A stretch of 64,000 bases of DNA from Caballeronia ptereochthonis. Its GTDB lineage: Bacteria; Pseudomonadota; Gammaproteobacteria; Burkholderiales; Burkholderiaceae. Below, one piece after another: positions 40,554 through 49,110 of the stretch (position 1 is the first letter of the stretch; each line of letters starts with the position of its first letter). The DNA is taken from assembly GCF_001545075.1 (NCBI RefSeq), contig NZ_FCOB02000001.1, positions 310,001 to 374,000 on the forward strand. The letters run 5' to 3'. A program made the translations under genes and the position numbers. The notes under the pieces are model-generated. The model saw only the letters and a program-made list of their open reading frames with translations. It ran no database searches and was not told where the DNA came from.

Positions 40554-41042
40554 GTCGAAGCCGGGACGGCGCATCCACACGTGAGGAATGCCGTCCTCGT
40601 CATGCACGCCCGACGACGGCACGAAACCGAACGCGCCGTAGAAGCCCTGCAGATGCGCCTGCGCGTGCAGGCTGATCGGCTGATCGGGCCATTGCGTGAG
40701 GATCTGCCCGAGCGCGCGCTCGAGCATCGCGTTGCCGAGCTTGAGGCCGCGGAAGTTCGCGGTCGTCAGCACGCGGCCGATGCGCACATCCTTCTCGCTC
40801 TCGTCCGGATAGCCCGGCAGCAGCACGCGCAGGTAGCCCGCGAGCGCGGGACGCTTCTCGCCTTCGCCATACGCGAAGAGATGCCACGCGTCGATATCGA
40901 GCCCGTCGATGTCGCCATAAACGCAGTTCTGCTCGACCACGAAGACGGCGCTGCGCGCCGAGAGCATGTCGTAGACCTCGGCGGTCGTGAGCTCGTCGAA
41001 GGGCTTCCAGCGCCATTCGAGTTGGGAGAGTCGATCGGTCAT
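40548..41042 (-). CDS. elaA: ElaA-type GNAT acetyltransferase
   Basis: 164 aa. ElaA branch of GNAT: starts LEWRWKPFDELTTAEVYDML, with FVVEQNCVYGDIDGLD, the acetyl-CoA region VRIGRVLTTANFRGLKLGNAMLE and the closing FYGAFGFVPSSGVHDEDGIPH. Substrate unknown. The start at 41042 matches the family; upstream the frame runs into the tRNA-Cys gene and is not coding. Convergent overlap with the CtaG-type gene: both stops lie in TCATGA (40548-40553). Confidence 0.88.
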   Translation of the reverse strand: MTDRLSQLEWRWKPFDELTTAEVYDMLSARSAVFVVEQNCVYGDIDGLDIDAWHLFAYGEGEKRPALAGYLRVLLPGYPDESEKDVRIGRVLTTANFRGLKLGNAMLERALGQILTQWPDQPISLHAQAHLQGFYGAFGFVPSSGVHDEDGIPHVWMRRPGFDS

Positions 41043-41120
41043 GGGAATCGGATGCAGGGTGGTACGGAGATTATGCCGCGCGGCGAAGGCACGCGAAAAT
41101 CCGTAGCATACCGACGCCAG

Positions 41121-41150
41121 AAAAAGAAAAAGCCCTGACGAATCAGGGCT
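41121..41150 (-). terminator. Terminator after tRNA-Cys
   Basis: AGCCCTGA, loop CGAA, TCAGGGCT (41131-41150) followed on the minus strand by TTTTCTTTTT. Seven bases beyond the tRNA-Cys CCA. Confidence 0.85.
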
Positions 41151-41156
41151 TTCGAG

Positions 41157-41230
41157 TGGAGGCGCGGACCGGAGTCGAACCGGTCTAAACGGCTTTGCAG
41201 GCCGCTGCATAACCGCTTTGCTACCGCGCC
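41157..41230 (-). tRNA. tRNA-Cys (anticodon GCA)
   Basis: 74 bases on the minus strand: acceptor GGCGCGG/CCGCGCC, anticodon loop with GCA between GCGGC and GCCGT (anticodon stem), T arm ACCGG-TTCGACT-CCGGT, CCA encoded. No promoter of its own is obvious; it probably depends on read-through from the tRNA-Gly genes or a weak start in the 76-base gap. Confidence 0.95.
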
Positions 41231-41273
41231 GTAAGCGATTCCGGCTGCCGGTCATCACGCCGGCTGGCTCACC

Positions 41274-41302
41274 AAACAAAAAGGGAAGCTTGGCTTCCCC
41301 TT
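41274..41302 (-). terminator. Hairpin with T-run between tRNA-Gly and tRNA-Cys
   Basis: GGGAAGC (41283-41289), loop TTG, GCTTCCC (41293-41299), extended by flanking A and T. On the minus strand it is followed by TTTTTGTTT. It would stop part of the transcription before tRNA-Cys. Confidence 0.6.
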
Positions 41303-41306
41303 TGAC

Positions 41307-41382
41307 TGGAGCGGGAGACGAGTCTCGAACTCGCGACCTCAACCTTGGCAAGGTTGCGCTCTACCAACTGAGCTACTCCCGC
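41307..41382 (-). tRNA. tRNA-Gly (anticodon GCC), copy nearest tRNA-Cys
   Basis: 76 bases: acceptor GCGGGAG/CTCCCGC, D arm with GCTCAGTTGGTAGAGC, anticodon stem CAACC/GGTTG around TTGCCAA (anticodon GCC), T arm GCGAG-TTCGAGA-CTCGT, CCA encoded. Identical to the two other copies. Confidence 0.96.
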
Positions 41383-41463
41383 AATATCCTGCAACGCTGC
41401 TACTGCTTGCTTTCGATGTGCGCTCGCTGAATCAGCGCTGGGGACATCGAAAACTTCCGAATC

Positions 41464-41539
41464 TGGAGCGGGAGACGAGTCTCGAACTCGCGACCTCAAC
41501 CTTGGCAAGGTTGCGCTCTACCAACTGAGCTACTCCCGC
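41464..41539 (-). tRNA. tRNA-Gly (anticodon GCC), middle copy
   Basis: Base-for-base identical to the copies at 41307 and 41621. The 81-base spacer after it (41383-41463) is identical to the spacer at 41540-41620. Confidence 0.96.
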
Positions 41540-41620
41540 AATATCCTGCAACGCTGCTACTGCTTGCTTTCGATGTGCGCTCGCTGAATCAGCGCTGGGG
41601 ACATCGAAAACTTCCGAATC

Positions 41621-41696
41621 TGGAGCGGGAGACGAGTCTCGAACTCGCGACCTCAACCTTGGCAAGGTTGCGCTCTACCAACTGAGCTACTCCCGC
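41621..41696 (-). tRNA. tRNA-Gly (anticodon GCC), promoter-proximal copy
   Basis: Third identical copy, first to be transcribed. The promoter at 41760-41788 lies about 63 bases upstream. Confidence 0.96.
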
Positions 41697-41759
41697 ATTT
41701 GCTGCTGCGTTCTTCTGCTGCTGCGCTTGTTGCGCCGCGCCGTGCATCAGAGAAACGAG

Positions 41760-41788
41760 ATTATGTAGAAGCTAAAGAGACCTGTCAA
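41760..41788 (-). promoter_or_regulatory. Promoter of the tRNA-Gly array
   Basis: Minus strand: consensus TTGACA (complement of 41783-41788), 17-base spacer, CATAAT (complement of 41760-41765). The discriminator CTCGTTTCTCT equals that of tRNA-Val. Confidence 0.85.
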
Positions 41789-41880
41789 CTGTTTTGTGAG
41801 AGGATTTTTCCGGTTCAACGCAATTTTTCGCGATGGGCCCGCTCGTGCTCCGTTCCTCGCCCCGCGTGCCGTTCGACCGC

Positions 41881-42477
41881 TCAAAGCATGCCGCCGCGCT
41901 CGCGAATCTGCGGCCACGCGAGCTTCATGTAGTAGAGCATCGACCAGACGGTGAGGAACGCCGCAACATCGATGAGCCACAAGCCCCAGACGCGCGTGTC
42001 GATCACCCATTGCGTGCCGAAGATCTTCAGCGGGCCATAGAACAACAGCATCGGAATGGCGACCATCTGGCACACGGTCTTGAACTTCCCGAGCTGATTC
42101 ACCGCGACGCTCTTCGATGCGCCGATCTGCGCCATCCACTCGCGCAGCGCCGAAATCGTGATCTCGCGCCCGACGATCACGAGCGCGATCACCGCATTCA
42201 GCCGCCCCAGCTGCACGAGCACGAGCAGCGCGGCGGTGACCATCAGCTTGTCGGCGACGGGATCGAGGAACGCCCCGAACGAGGAGGTCTGATTGAGCTT
42301 GCGCGCGAGAAAGCCGTCGAACCAGTCGGTGAGCGCGGCAAGCACGAAGATGATCATGCCGAGCAGGTTGCGATGCTCCGGGCTCAGCATCATGTCCGGC
42401 AGATAGAACACGCCCACCACGAGCGGAATCAGCACGATTCGCAGCCACGTCAGGAAGATCGGTAGATTGAACGGCAT
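41881..42477 (-). CDS. pgsA: CDP-diacylglycerol-glycerol-3-phosphate 3-phosphatidyltransferase
   Basis: 198 aa membrane enzyme of the first committed step to phosphatidylglycerol and cardiolipin. The CDP-alcohol phosphotransferase signature is complete: DWFDGFLAR, then GAFLDPVADK (pattern D-x2-D-G-x2-A-R ... G-x3-D-x3-D). About five or six membrane helices. Starts MPFNLPIFLTWLRI. Sits between uvrC and the tRNA-Gly array on the minus strand, the conserved Burkholderia order. Confidence 0.95.
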   Translation of the reverse strand: MPFNLPIFLTWLRIVLIPLVVGVFYLPDMMLSPEHRNLLGMIIFVLAALTDWFDGFLARKLNQTSSFGAFLDPVADKLMVTAALLVLVQLGRLNAVIALVIVGREITISALREWMAQIGASKSVAVNQLGKFKTVCQMVAIPMLLFYGPLKIFGTQWVIDTRVWGLWLIDVAAFLTVWSMLYYMKLAWPQIRERGGML

Positions 42478-42594
42478 GGGCGATCAACGAGTGAGGGACA
42501 TGTAAGGGAGCCGCCATTGTGCCGCGTCGACCCGGCGCTCACAAGGCGGCGGCCCGACGCGGCGCGCCGCGTGGCGGGCTTTCCCGGCTCAATC

Positions 42595-44754
42595 TCAATG
42601 CAACTGACGATAAATCTGCTGCGCAAGCGCAAGCGATATACCCTCGACGCTCGCCAGATCCTCGACGCTCGCCGCCTGCACGCCGCGCAAGCCGCCGAAG
42701 CGCGAGAGCAGACGCTGACGCCGTTTCGCGCCGACGCCTTCCAGCTCCTCCAGCCGCGACGTCTGGCGCGCCTTCGCCCGCTTCGCGCGCATGCCGGTGA
42801 TGGCGAAGCGATGCGCCTCGTCGCGAATCTGCGCGACGAGCATCAGCGCCGCGCTTTCCTTGCCGAGCTCGAGCGCCGGCCGCCCGTCGGCGAAGACGAG
42901 CGTTTCGAGCCCGACCTTGCGCCCTTCCCCCTTCGCGACGCCCACCAGCATGCCGTGATCGAGCCCGAGCTCGGAGAATACTTGCCGCGCGACCTCGACC
43001 TGCCCCTTGCCGCCGTCGATCAGCACGATGTTTGGCAGCGTGCCGCCCGCGGCCACGGGTTCGGCGGCATCGGGCGTGACGTTGGGGTCGGCGGCATCGT
43101 CGGGCTGCAGGGTCGTGGCTTCGTCGTTCGCGTTCGCCGCGGCCTGCTCCACCATCTTCTCGTAGCGGCGCGTGAGCACCTGCCGCATCGCCGCGTAGTC
43201 GTCGCCGGGCGTGATGCCGGTGATGTTGTAGCGCCGGTATTCGCCCGACTGCATCTTGTGATGGTGATACACGACGCACGACGCCTGCGTCGCCTCGCCC
43301 ATCGTATGGCTGATGTCGAAGCATTCGATGCGCAGCTGCGCGAGGTCGTCCATCTCCATGCCGAGGGTTTCCGCGAGCGAGCGCGTGCGCGCCTGCTGCG
43401 AGCCCTGCTCCGACAGCAGCCGCGCGAGCGCGAGCTTCGCGTTCTGCTCGGCCATAGAGAGCCACACGCGCTTCTGGCCTTGCGGCTGGCGCAGCAGCGT
43501 GACCTTGTGCCCGGCCTGCTCGATCAGCAGATCGACGAGCTGGCGGCTCGACGGCGCATGACTCACGACGAGCACCGGCGGCACGCGATTGCCGATGTAA
43601 TGCTGCGCCATGAATGCCTCGAGCACTTCGGATTCGAGCACACCCTCGCGGGATCCCGGCTCGGCCTCCGGTTCGGCTTGCCCGGGCTCGATGTTCGTCT
43701 GCGCGGCAGACCCGACCGCACGCGCGTCCTGCTCCGCCGCCTGCACGATTGCCTCGACCTCCGCCGGCGGCACGGCGGCGGCGTCCGCCTGCGCGTCTTC
43801 GACATCGGCGACTTCGGGCAGATCGTCTTCATCCCCGAGCGCCATCGCGCTTTCTACGTGCGCCGGGAAATAAGCCTTGTCGCCGAGATGCCGTCCGCCG
43901 CGCACCATCGCGAGGTTCACGCACACCTTGCCGCCGAGCGCGACGACCGCGAGGATATCCACATCGCTCTCGCCGCCGACTTCGATCGCCTGCTGATGCA
44001 GCACAGTCGAGAGCGAACTCATCTGATTGCGCACTGCCGCGGCCTGCTCGAACTTCAGCTCGGCGGCGAACGCGTGCATCTTCTGCTCCAGATCCTTCAT
44101 CACTTCGCCCTGACGGCCGAGCAGGAAGCGCGACGCGTTCGACACGTCGCGCGCGTAATCCTCCTCGCTGATGAGGCCCGTGCATGGCGCCGTGCAGCGG
44201 CCGATCTGATGCAGGAGACACGGCCGCGTGCGGTTGTTGAACACCGAGTCCTCGCAGGTGCGCAGTTGGAACACGCGCTGCAGGATCTGGATGCTTTCGC
44301 GCACCGCCCATGCGCTCGGGAATGGGCCGAAGTACTGGTTCTTCTTGTCGACCGCGCCGCGGTAATACGCCATGCGCGGGAACTTGTGACCCGTCAGCTT
44401 CAGATACGGATACGACTTGTCGTCACGAAAGAGAATGTTGTAGCGCGGGGTGAGCGCCTTGATCAGATTGTTTTCGAGCAGCAGCGCTTCGGCCTCCGAG
44501 CGCGTGACGGTGGTCTCGATCTTGCGGATGCGCGTGACCATCATCGCGATGCGCGGCGAATGCAGCGTCTTCGTGAAGTAGCTCGATACGCGTTTCTTCA
44601 GATTGCGCGCCTTGCCGACGTAGAGCACGTTGCCGTCGCCGTCGTAGTAGCGGTACACGCCGGGCAGATGCGGCAGTTGCGCGAGCGTCTTTTTCGGGTC
44701 GAAATCCGCGGAATCTGGATCTTGAGCGGGTTCGTGTGCGGCGGAATCAGTCAT
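42595..44754 (-). CDS. uvrC: Excinuclease ABC subunit C
   Basis: 719 aa, about 110 longer than E. coli UvrC (610). Makes both incisions in nucleotide excision repair. N-terminal GIY-YIG nuclease ([19 protein letters not shown]), Cys-containing central region, UVR motif ([20 protein letters not shown]), RNase H-like nuclease ([25 protein letters not shown]), and C-terminal helix-hairpin-helix ([18 protein letters not shown]). Two acidic, Ala/Pro/Glu-rich inserts at about residues 310-375 and 540-575 account for the extra length. Core residues are intact. Confidence 0.95.
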   Translation of the reverse strand: MTDSAAHEPAQDPDSADFDPKKTLAQLPHLPGVYRYYDGDGNVLYVGKARNLKKRVSSYFTKTLHSPRIAMMVTRIRKIETTVTRSEAEALLLENNLIKALTPRYNILFRDDKSYPYLKLTGHKFPRMAYYRGAVDKKNQYFGPFPSAWAVRESIQILQRVFQLRTCEDSVFNNRTRPCLLHQIGRCTAPCTGLISEEDYARDVSNASRFLLGRQGEVMKDLEQKMHAFAAELKFEQAAAVRNQMSSLSTVLHQQAIEVGGESDVDILAVVALGGKVCVNLAMVRGGRHLGDKAYFPAHVESAMALGDEDDLPEVADVEDAQADAAAVPPAEVEAIVQAAEQDARAVGSAAQTNIEPGQAEPEAEPGSREGVLESEVLEAFMAQHYIGNRVPPVLVVSHAPSSRQLVDLLIEQAGHKVTLLRQPQGQKRVWLSMAEQNAKLALARLLSEQGSQQARTRSLAETLGMEMDDLAQLRIECFDISHTMGEATQASCVVYHHHKMQSGEYRRYNITGITPGDDYAAMRQVLTRRYEKMVEQAAANANDEATTLQPDDAADPNVTPDAAEPVAAGGTLPNIVLIDGGKGQVEVARQVFSELGLDHGMLVGVAKGEGRKVGLETLVFADGRPALELGKESAALMLVAQIRDEAHRFAITGMRAKRAKARQTSRLEELEGVGAKRRQRLLSRFGGLRGVQAASVEDLASVEGISLALAQQIYRQLH

Positions 44755-44897
44755 GCAGCGAAGGTCGCGAGGTGTCTCGGGTGTGCGCGGCAGGCGCGGC
44801 GCCAGGCGTTCGTGGGGATGCGCGCGCGGGCGCCAAAGCCGCGGACGGTATCTTAGAATCGCCAGTTTAGAACATTACGCCGCGCGCCAACCTCCCC

Positions 44898-46058
44898 ATG
44901 TCCACGCATCCCGCCGCCCCGGAACTCGCCTGCGACATCTTCTGCGCGGTCATCGACAACTTCGGCGACATCGGCGTCTGCTGGCGCCTCGCGCGGCAGC
45001 TGCGCGCCGAGCACGGCTGGCGCGTGCGCCTTCTCGTCGACGATCTGAAGGTATTTCACGCGCTCTGTCCCGAGATCGACGCGACGCTTGCGCGGCAGGA
45101 GGCGATGGGCGTCGTGATCGAGCACTGGCGCGAACCCGCGCACGCGGGCGATACGCTGGAGCTCGCGGACGTCGTGATCGAAGCGTTCGCCTGCGAGCTG
45201 CCGCATGCGTACATCGCCGCGATGGCGCGCCGCGATCCCCAACCCGTGTGGATCAATCTCGAGTATCTGAGCGGCGAGGACTGGGTCGCCGATTTTCACA
45301 TGCGGCCGTCGCCGCACCCGCGCTATCCGCTCGACAAGAGCTTCTTCTTTCCGGGGCTCGGCGCGGGCACCGGCGGCGTGCTGAAGGAGCGCGATCTCGA
45401 CGCGCGCCGCGAGCGCTTCGACGCGGCGTCGTGGTGGCGCGAGCGCGTCGGCGTCGAGCGGCCGGACGACGGGCAAACGGTCGTGTCGCTCTTCGCCTAC
45501 GAAAACCCTGCCGTCGACGCCCTGCTCAGGCAATGGCGCGACGGCGACGCGCCGGTCGTGCTGCTCGTTCCGGAAGGACGCATCTCGGGCGCGCTCGCGC
45601 GCTTCTTCGGCTCGCCGACGTTCGCGGCCGGCATGTCGGCGCGCGTGGGCGCCTTGCAAGCCCACGCGCTCGGCTTCGTCGAGCAGCCGCGTTTCGACGA
45701 GTTGCTATGGGCCGCCGACATCAATTTCGTGCGCGGCGAAGATTCCTTCGTGCGCGCTCAATGGGCGAGGAAGCCCTTCGTCTGGCACATCTATCCCCAG
45801 GCCGACGATGCCCACGTGCCTAAACTCAACGCCGCGCTCGCGCATTACACGCGCGAACTCTCGCCGTCCGCGCGCGAGGCAATCACGCGCTTCTGGCATG
45901 CATGGAACGGCGCGGGCGTGCCGGACTGGGCGGATTTCTGGCGCCACCGGACCGCGCTGCAAGCGCGTGCGGCGCGCTGGGCCGAAGAACTGGCCAGCAT
46001 CGGCGATCTGGCGGGCAACCTCGCCGCGCACGTCGCCGCGCGCATCGCCCGTCGATGA
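44898..46058 (+). CDS. earP: EF-P arginine rhamnosyltransferase EarP
   Basis: 386 aa inverting glycosyltransferase (GT104) that attaches rhamnose from dTDP-L-rhamnose to Arg32 of EF-P, needed for rescue of ribosomes stalled at polyproline. The Asp pair of the active site is seen in VIDNFGDIGVCW (Asp20 and Asp24), and the nucleotide-binding Glu in NFVRGEDSFVRAQWA. Family-typical WINLEYLSGEDWV is present. Directly upstream of efp, whose product has the matching Arg32. Divergent from uvrC. Confidence 0.95.
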   Translation: MSTHPAAPELACDIFCAVIDNFGDIGVCWRLARQLRAEHGWRVRLLVDDLKVFHALCPEIDATLARQEAMGVVIEHWREPAHAGDTLELADVVIEAFACELPHAYIAAMARRDPQPVWINLEYLSGEDWVADFHMRPSPHPRYPLDKSFFFPGLGAGTGGVLKERDLDARRERFDAASWWRERVGVERPDDGQTVVSLFAYENPAVDALLRQWRDGDAPVVLLVPEGRISGALARFFGSPTFAAGMSARVGALQAHALGFVEQPRFDELLWAADINFVRGEDSFVRAQWARKPFVWHIYPQADDAHVPKLNAALAHYTRELSPSAREAITRFWHAWNGAGVPDWADFWRHRTALQARAARWAEELASIGDLAGNLAAHVAARIARR

Positions 46059-46294
46059 TTCGCCGGCGCCGACCGACTGGCCAAATAAGCAAAAACTCAG
46101 CTAAAATAAGCGGTTATCCGAGGAGGTAGGTCGCGGCGGAATCCGGCGCGCCGCAAATTCGCCAGAAGGCAGATCCCCTCGTTAGCAAGAACTCTCGCAT
46201 GGCGGGCGGCACTGGAAATCGAGGCAGCGCCCGCCGTCCGATCGATTCAATTCCAGGCATTCAAGCCAAATCCATTCGTACAGGACCCAGTTTT

Positions 46295-46852
46295 ATGAAG
46301 ACCGCACAAGAACTCCGCGTCGGCAACGTCGTCATGATCGGCAACGATGCCATGGTCGTGCAGCGCGCCGAGTACAACAAATCGGGCCGCAACGCCGCGG
46401 TCGTCAAGATGAAGTTCAAGAACCTGCTGACGAACGCCGGCATGGAAACCGTGTACAAGGCGGACGACAAGTTCGACGTCGTCGTGCTCGATCGCAAGGA
46501 AGTGACCTACTCGTACTTCGCCGACCCGATGTACGTCTTCATGGACGCCGACTACAACCAGTACGAAGTCGAGGCCGAAATGATGGGCGACGCGCTCCAC
46601 TACCTCGAAGACGGCATGGCTTGCGAAGTCGTGTTCTACAACGAGAAGGCCATCTCGGTCGAACTGCCGACCACGCTGGTCCGCGAGATCGTCTACACGG
46701 AACCGGCCGTCAAGGGCGACACGTCGTCGGGCAAGGTGCTGAAGAGCGCCAAGCTGAACACGGGCTTCGAGCTGCAAGTGCCGCTTTTCTGCAACATCGG
46801 CGACAAGATCGAAATCGACACCCGCACGAACGAATACCGCAGCCGCGCGTAA
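46295..46852 (+). CDS. efp: Elongation factor P (Arg32 type)
   Basis: 185 aa, three beta-barrel domains. Residue 32 is Arg within NKSGRNAAV, the site rhamnosylated by EarP, rather than the Lys modified by EpmA. Start at [11 protein letters not shown], the conserved N-terminus; an in-frame ATG at 46199 would add 32 non-conserved residues. The 236-base gap after earP contains a -10-like TAAAAT (46102-46107) and a strong unused Shine-Dalgarno-like AGGAGGT near 46120, so efp probably has its own promoter and leader. Confidence 0.96.
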   Translation: MKTAQELRVGNVVMIGNDAMVVQRAEYNKSGRNAAVVKMKFKNLLTNAGMETVYKADDKFDVVVLDRKEVTYSYFADPMYVFMDADYNQYEVEAEMMGDALHYLEDGMACEVVFYNEKAISVELPTTLVREIVYTEPAVKGDTSSGKVLKSAKLNTGFELQVPLFCNIGDKIEIDTRTNEYRSRA

Positions 46853-46913
46853 GCCTAACGCCGGCTGACCGGAGGCCGCGCGGACGGGGTGACCCACCCC
46901 GCGCACTCCAGAG

Positions 46914-46939
46914 AAAAGCGCCCCTCGCGGGCGCTTTTT
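46914..46939 (+). terminator. Terminator of efp
   Basis: AAAAGCGCCC, loop CTCGC, GGGCGCTTTT plus T: strong stem with T-run about 60 bases past the efp stop. Confidence 0.85.
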
Positions 46940-47117
46940 CTTTTGCATGAATTTTTTGACAAATTCAGGCAAACTTTACCGGTCGCACCCTGTTTAATCG
47001 AGATGCCGATCGGACGAGAGACCGGCGCATGCCGCGCTTGGACCATTTACATCGGAAAAATTAACTGCGTGGCACGGTTTCTGCTCGGTTAAACGAATAA
47101 GGATTTCCAGAACCGAT

Positions 47118-47462
47118 ATGCCTAAGCCGCCTTACATCGAAAGCCGGTTATTGATCGTCGCGGCGCTCGCGTTGCCCGCATTCGCGTTCACCGCCGGCTG
47201 CAAGTCGACGGGGGCCACATCGGCGCCCCCGGCCAGTGAGGTGGCGGGTGACGACGCTGCGCTCGCCGCTCGCGTGAAGGCCGCGCTCGTCGCGGACCCA
47301 GGGCTGAAATCCTTGCCGATGAGCGTCGCGACATATCGCGGCGTCGTGCAGTTATCGGGATATGCGGATTCGGAGGTACAGATTCAGAAGGCGCTCGCCG
47401 TGACGCGCGGCGTGCCGGGCGTGCAATCCGTCAGCAATGATCTGCACCTCAGGCCGCAGTGA
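47118..47462 (+). CDS. BON-domain lipoprotein
   Basis: 114 aa. Signal with lipobox FTAGC (Cys about 28), a short linker, then one BON domain (about 48-112: DDAALAARVKAALVADPG, GVVQLSGYADSEVQIQKAL, VPGVQSVSNDLHL). BON proteins attach to membranes and help in envelope stress tolerance; no specific role can be read here. Single gene, followed by the NtrC-type regulator after 183 bases. Confidence 0.85.
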   Translation: MPKPPYIESRLLIVAALALPAFAFTAGCKSTGATSAPPASEVAGDDAALAARVKAALVADPGLKSLPMSVATYRGVVQLSGYADSEVQIQKALAVTRGVPGVQSVSNDLHLRPQ

Positions 47463-47645
47463 GGCGTTACCGGCAACAGATGACGAACGAGTAACGCAGG
47501 ACGAAAAACCGCAGCGGGTCGCGCGCCAGGCGCCGGATCGAGAGGCCGTTTCCCACTCACGACACGCCCGAGTTCCATGCCACGCCAATCAGGTTCCGCA
47601 TGCGGCGACGGCGCATTACAGTCCACTTTGATACGTTGGTCCGCC

Positions 47646-49043
47646 ATGCCACACGCACTAATTGTCGAAGACGATCCCAATAGCCTTTCCGGCCTGTCCG
47701 CGATCCTGACGGCAGACGGTTTCTCCGTCGACACCGCGACGACGCTCGCCGAAGCCCGCTCCGCGCTGACGCGTTTCATTCCCGATGTCGTGCTGATCGA
47801 CCTGAATCTGCCGGACGGCAGCGGGCTCGACCTCCTACCGAGCTTACCCTCGCAACCGCCCGATGGCGCGTTGCCCGTCATCGTGATGACCGGCAACGCG
47901 ACGGTCGAGAGCGCGATCGAGGGCTTGCGGCACGGCATCTGGGACTATCTGCTGAAACCGGTCAACATTCCGCGCCTGCGCAGCCTGCTTGCACGCATTC
48001 CGCGTCCATACGAGCTGACCGAAGAGGTCCAGGCGCTGCGCGCGACGCTGCGCGAACTCGGCCACTTCGGCGACATGATCGGCCGCAGCCCGGCGATGCA
48101 GCATGTCTACGATCTCATCGAGCACACCGCGCCGACCGAAGCCGCCGTGCTGATCTGCGGCGAGCCCGGCACGGGCAAGAAGATCGCGGCGCGCACGATC
48201 CATCAGCTGAGCCGCCGGCGCAAGGGGCCGTTCGTCACCTTCGATTGCTCCGCCCAGCACAACGCCGGCAACGGCTCCCAGCGCTCGATGGAAAGCGTTC
48301 TCTTCGGCCACGAGCGCAACGCATTCGCGGGCGCGGAGAATCGCGAACCGGGCCTGCTCGAACAGGCGGGCGGCGGCACGCTCTTCCTCGACCAGATCGA
48401 TTCGCTGCCGGCCGCGCAGCAGGAGGCGCTCCTGCGCGCGCTCGATTCGCAGACCTTCATGCGCGTCGGCGGCAGCAACCGCATCATGACGGACTTCCGC
48501 CTGATCGCCGCCTCGCGCACGCCGATGCGCGAAGCGGTCGCGAGCGGCGCGATGCGCGAGGACCTGTTCCAGCGGCTCTCGGCTTCGTCGATCATGTTGC
48601 CGCCGCTGCGCGAGCGCGATGACGACATCGCATTGATCGCGGAAACGCTCGTCGACGAACTGAATCGCGAGAATCACATCGCCGGGATCACGAGCGGATC
48701 GCCCAAGCGCATCAGTCCGGCGTTCATCCGCGAGTGCTTCGCGACCGAGTGGCCGGGCAACGTGCGCGAGATGCGCGAGCGCGTGCGGCGTGCGTATCAC
48801 GCCTCGGGCGAGACCATCGAGACGCTTCGCGTGGACGAGCCGGGCGGGCTGGGCGGCCGCGGCCTGAACGGCAGCAGCGTGCAGGTGACGGTCGGCACCG
48901 CGCTCGCGGACGTCGAGGACATGCTGATCCGCGCGACGCTCGAAGCGGTCGGCGGCACGCGGCATCGTGCGGCGACCTTGCTCGGCATCAGCCCGAAGAC
49001 GCTTTACAACAAGCTGCAGCGGATGAAGCTCGAATCGTCCTGA
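47646..49043 (+). CDS. NtrC-type response regulator with degenerate sigma-54 AAA+ domain
   Basis: 465 aa. Receiver domain with D9/D10, phospho-acceptor D52 (LIDLNLPDGSG) and K104; AAA+ domain about 145-370; Fis-type helix-turn-helix at the end (HRAATLLGISPKTLYNKLQ). Key motifs deviate: Walker A is GEPGTGKK (K178 kept), the sigma-54 contact loop GAFTGA reads NAFAGA (225-230), and Walker B ends DQ (D249-Q250) where DE is normal. The Arg-finger stretch MREDLFQRL remains. It may therefore bind DNA without driving sigma-54 open-complex formation. The ATG at 47646 begins the receiver domain; the 23-codon upstream extension is not conserved. No histidine kinase gene is adjacent. Confidence 0.88.
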   Translation: MPHALIVEDDPNSLSGLSAILTADGFSVDTATTLAEARSALTRFIPDVVLIDLNLPDGSGLDLLPSLPSQPPDGALPVIVMTGNATVESAIEGLRHGIWDYLLKPVNIPRLRSLLARIPRPYELTEEVQALRATLRELGHFGDMIGRSPAMQHVYDLIEHTAPTEAAVLICGEPGTGKKIAARTIHQLSRRRKGPFVTFDCSAQHNAGNGSQRSMESVLFGHERNAFAGAENREPGLLEQAGGGTLFLDQIDSLPAAQQEALLRALDSQTFMRVGGSNRIMTDFRLIAASRTPMREAVASGAMREDLFQRLSASSIMLPPLRERDDDIALIAETLVDELNRENHIAGITSGSPKRISPAFIRECFATEWPGNVREMRERVRRAYHASGETIETLRVDEPGGLGGRGLNGSSVQVTVGTALADVEDMLIRATLEAVGGTRHRAATLLGISPKTLYNKLQRMKLESS

Positions 49044-49057
49044 TACGCCGCTTCACG

Positions 49058-49099
49058 CAAAGCAAGAAACGCCACGACATCGTGGCGTTTCTTGCTTTG
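49058..49099. terminator. Bidirectional terminator between the regulator and nagZ
   Basis: CAAAGCAAGAAACGCCACG (49058-49076), loop ACAT, and its perfect 19-base complement (49081-49099). Sits between convergent genes, 12 bases from the nagZ stop. Confidence 0.85.
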
Positions 49100-49110
49100 G
49101 AGATCGCGAA

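Larger units (their letters stand above)
41307..41696 (-). repeat. Tandem repeat of 157 bases carrying tRNA-Gly (2.5 units)
   Basis: Units 41307-41463 and 41464-41620 (tRNA plus 81-base spacer) read as identical, followed by a third tRNA without spacer (41621-41696). Identity extends through the non-functional spacer, so the duplication is recent or kept uniform by recombination. Confidence 0.92.

Noticed and set aside
41269..41665. Two similar minus-strand frames (41269-41508, 41432-41665) coding nearly the same peptide
   Set aside because: They are translations of the duplicated tRNA-Gly genes and spacers; similarity comes from the tandem repeat, not from paralogous genes.
43614..44171. 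Arg/Pro/Ala-rich plus-strand frame opposite uvrC
   Set aside because: Low-complexity translation of the strand opposite uvrC, including its acidic insert; no start signal.
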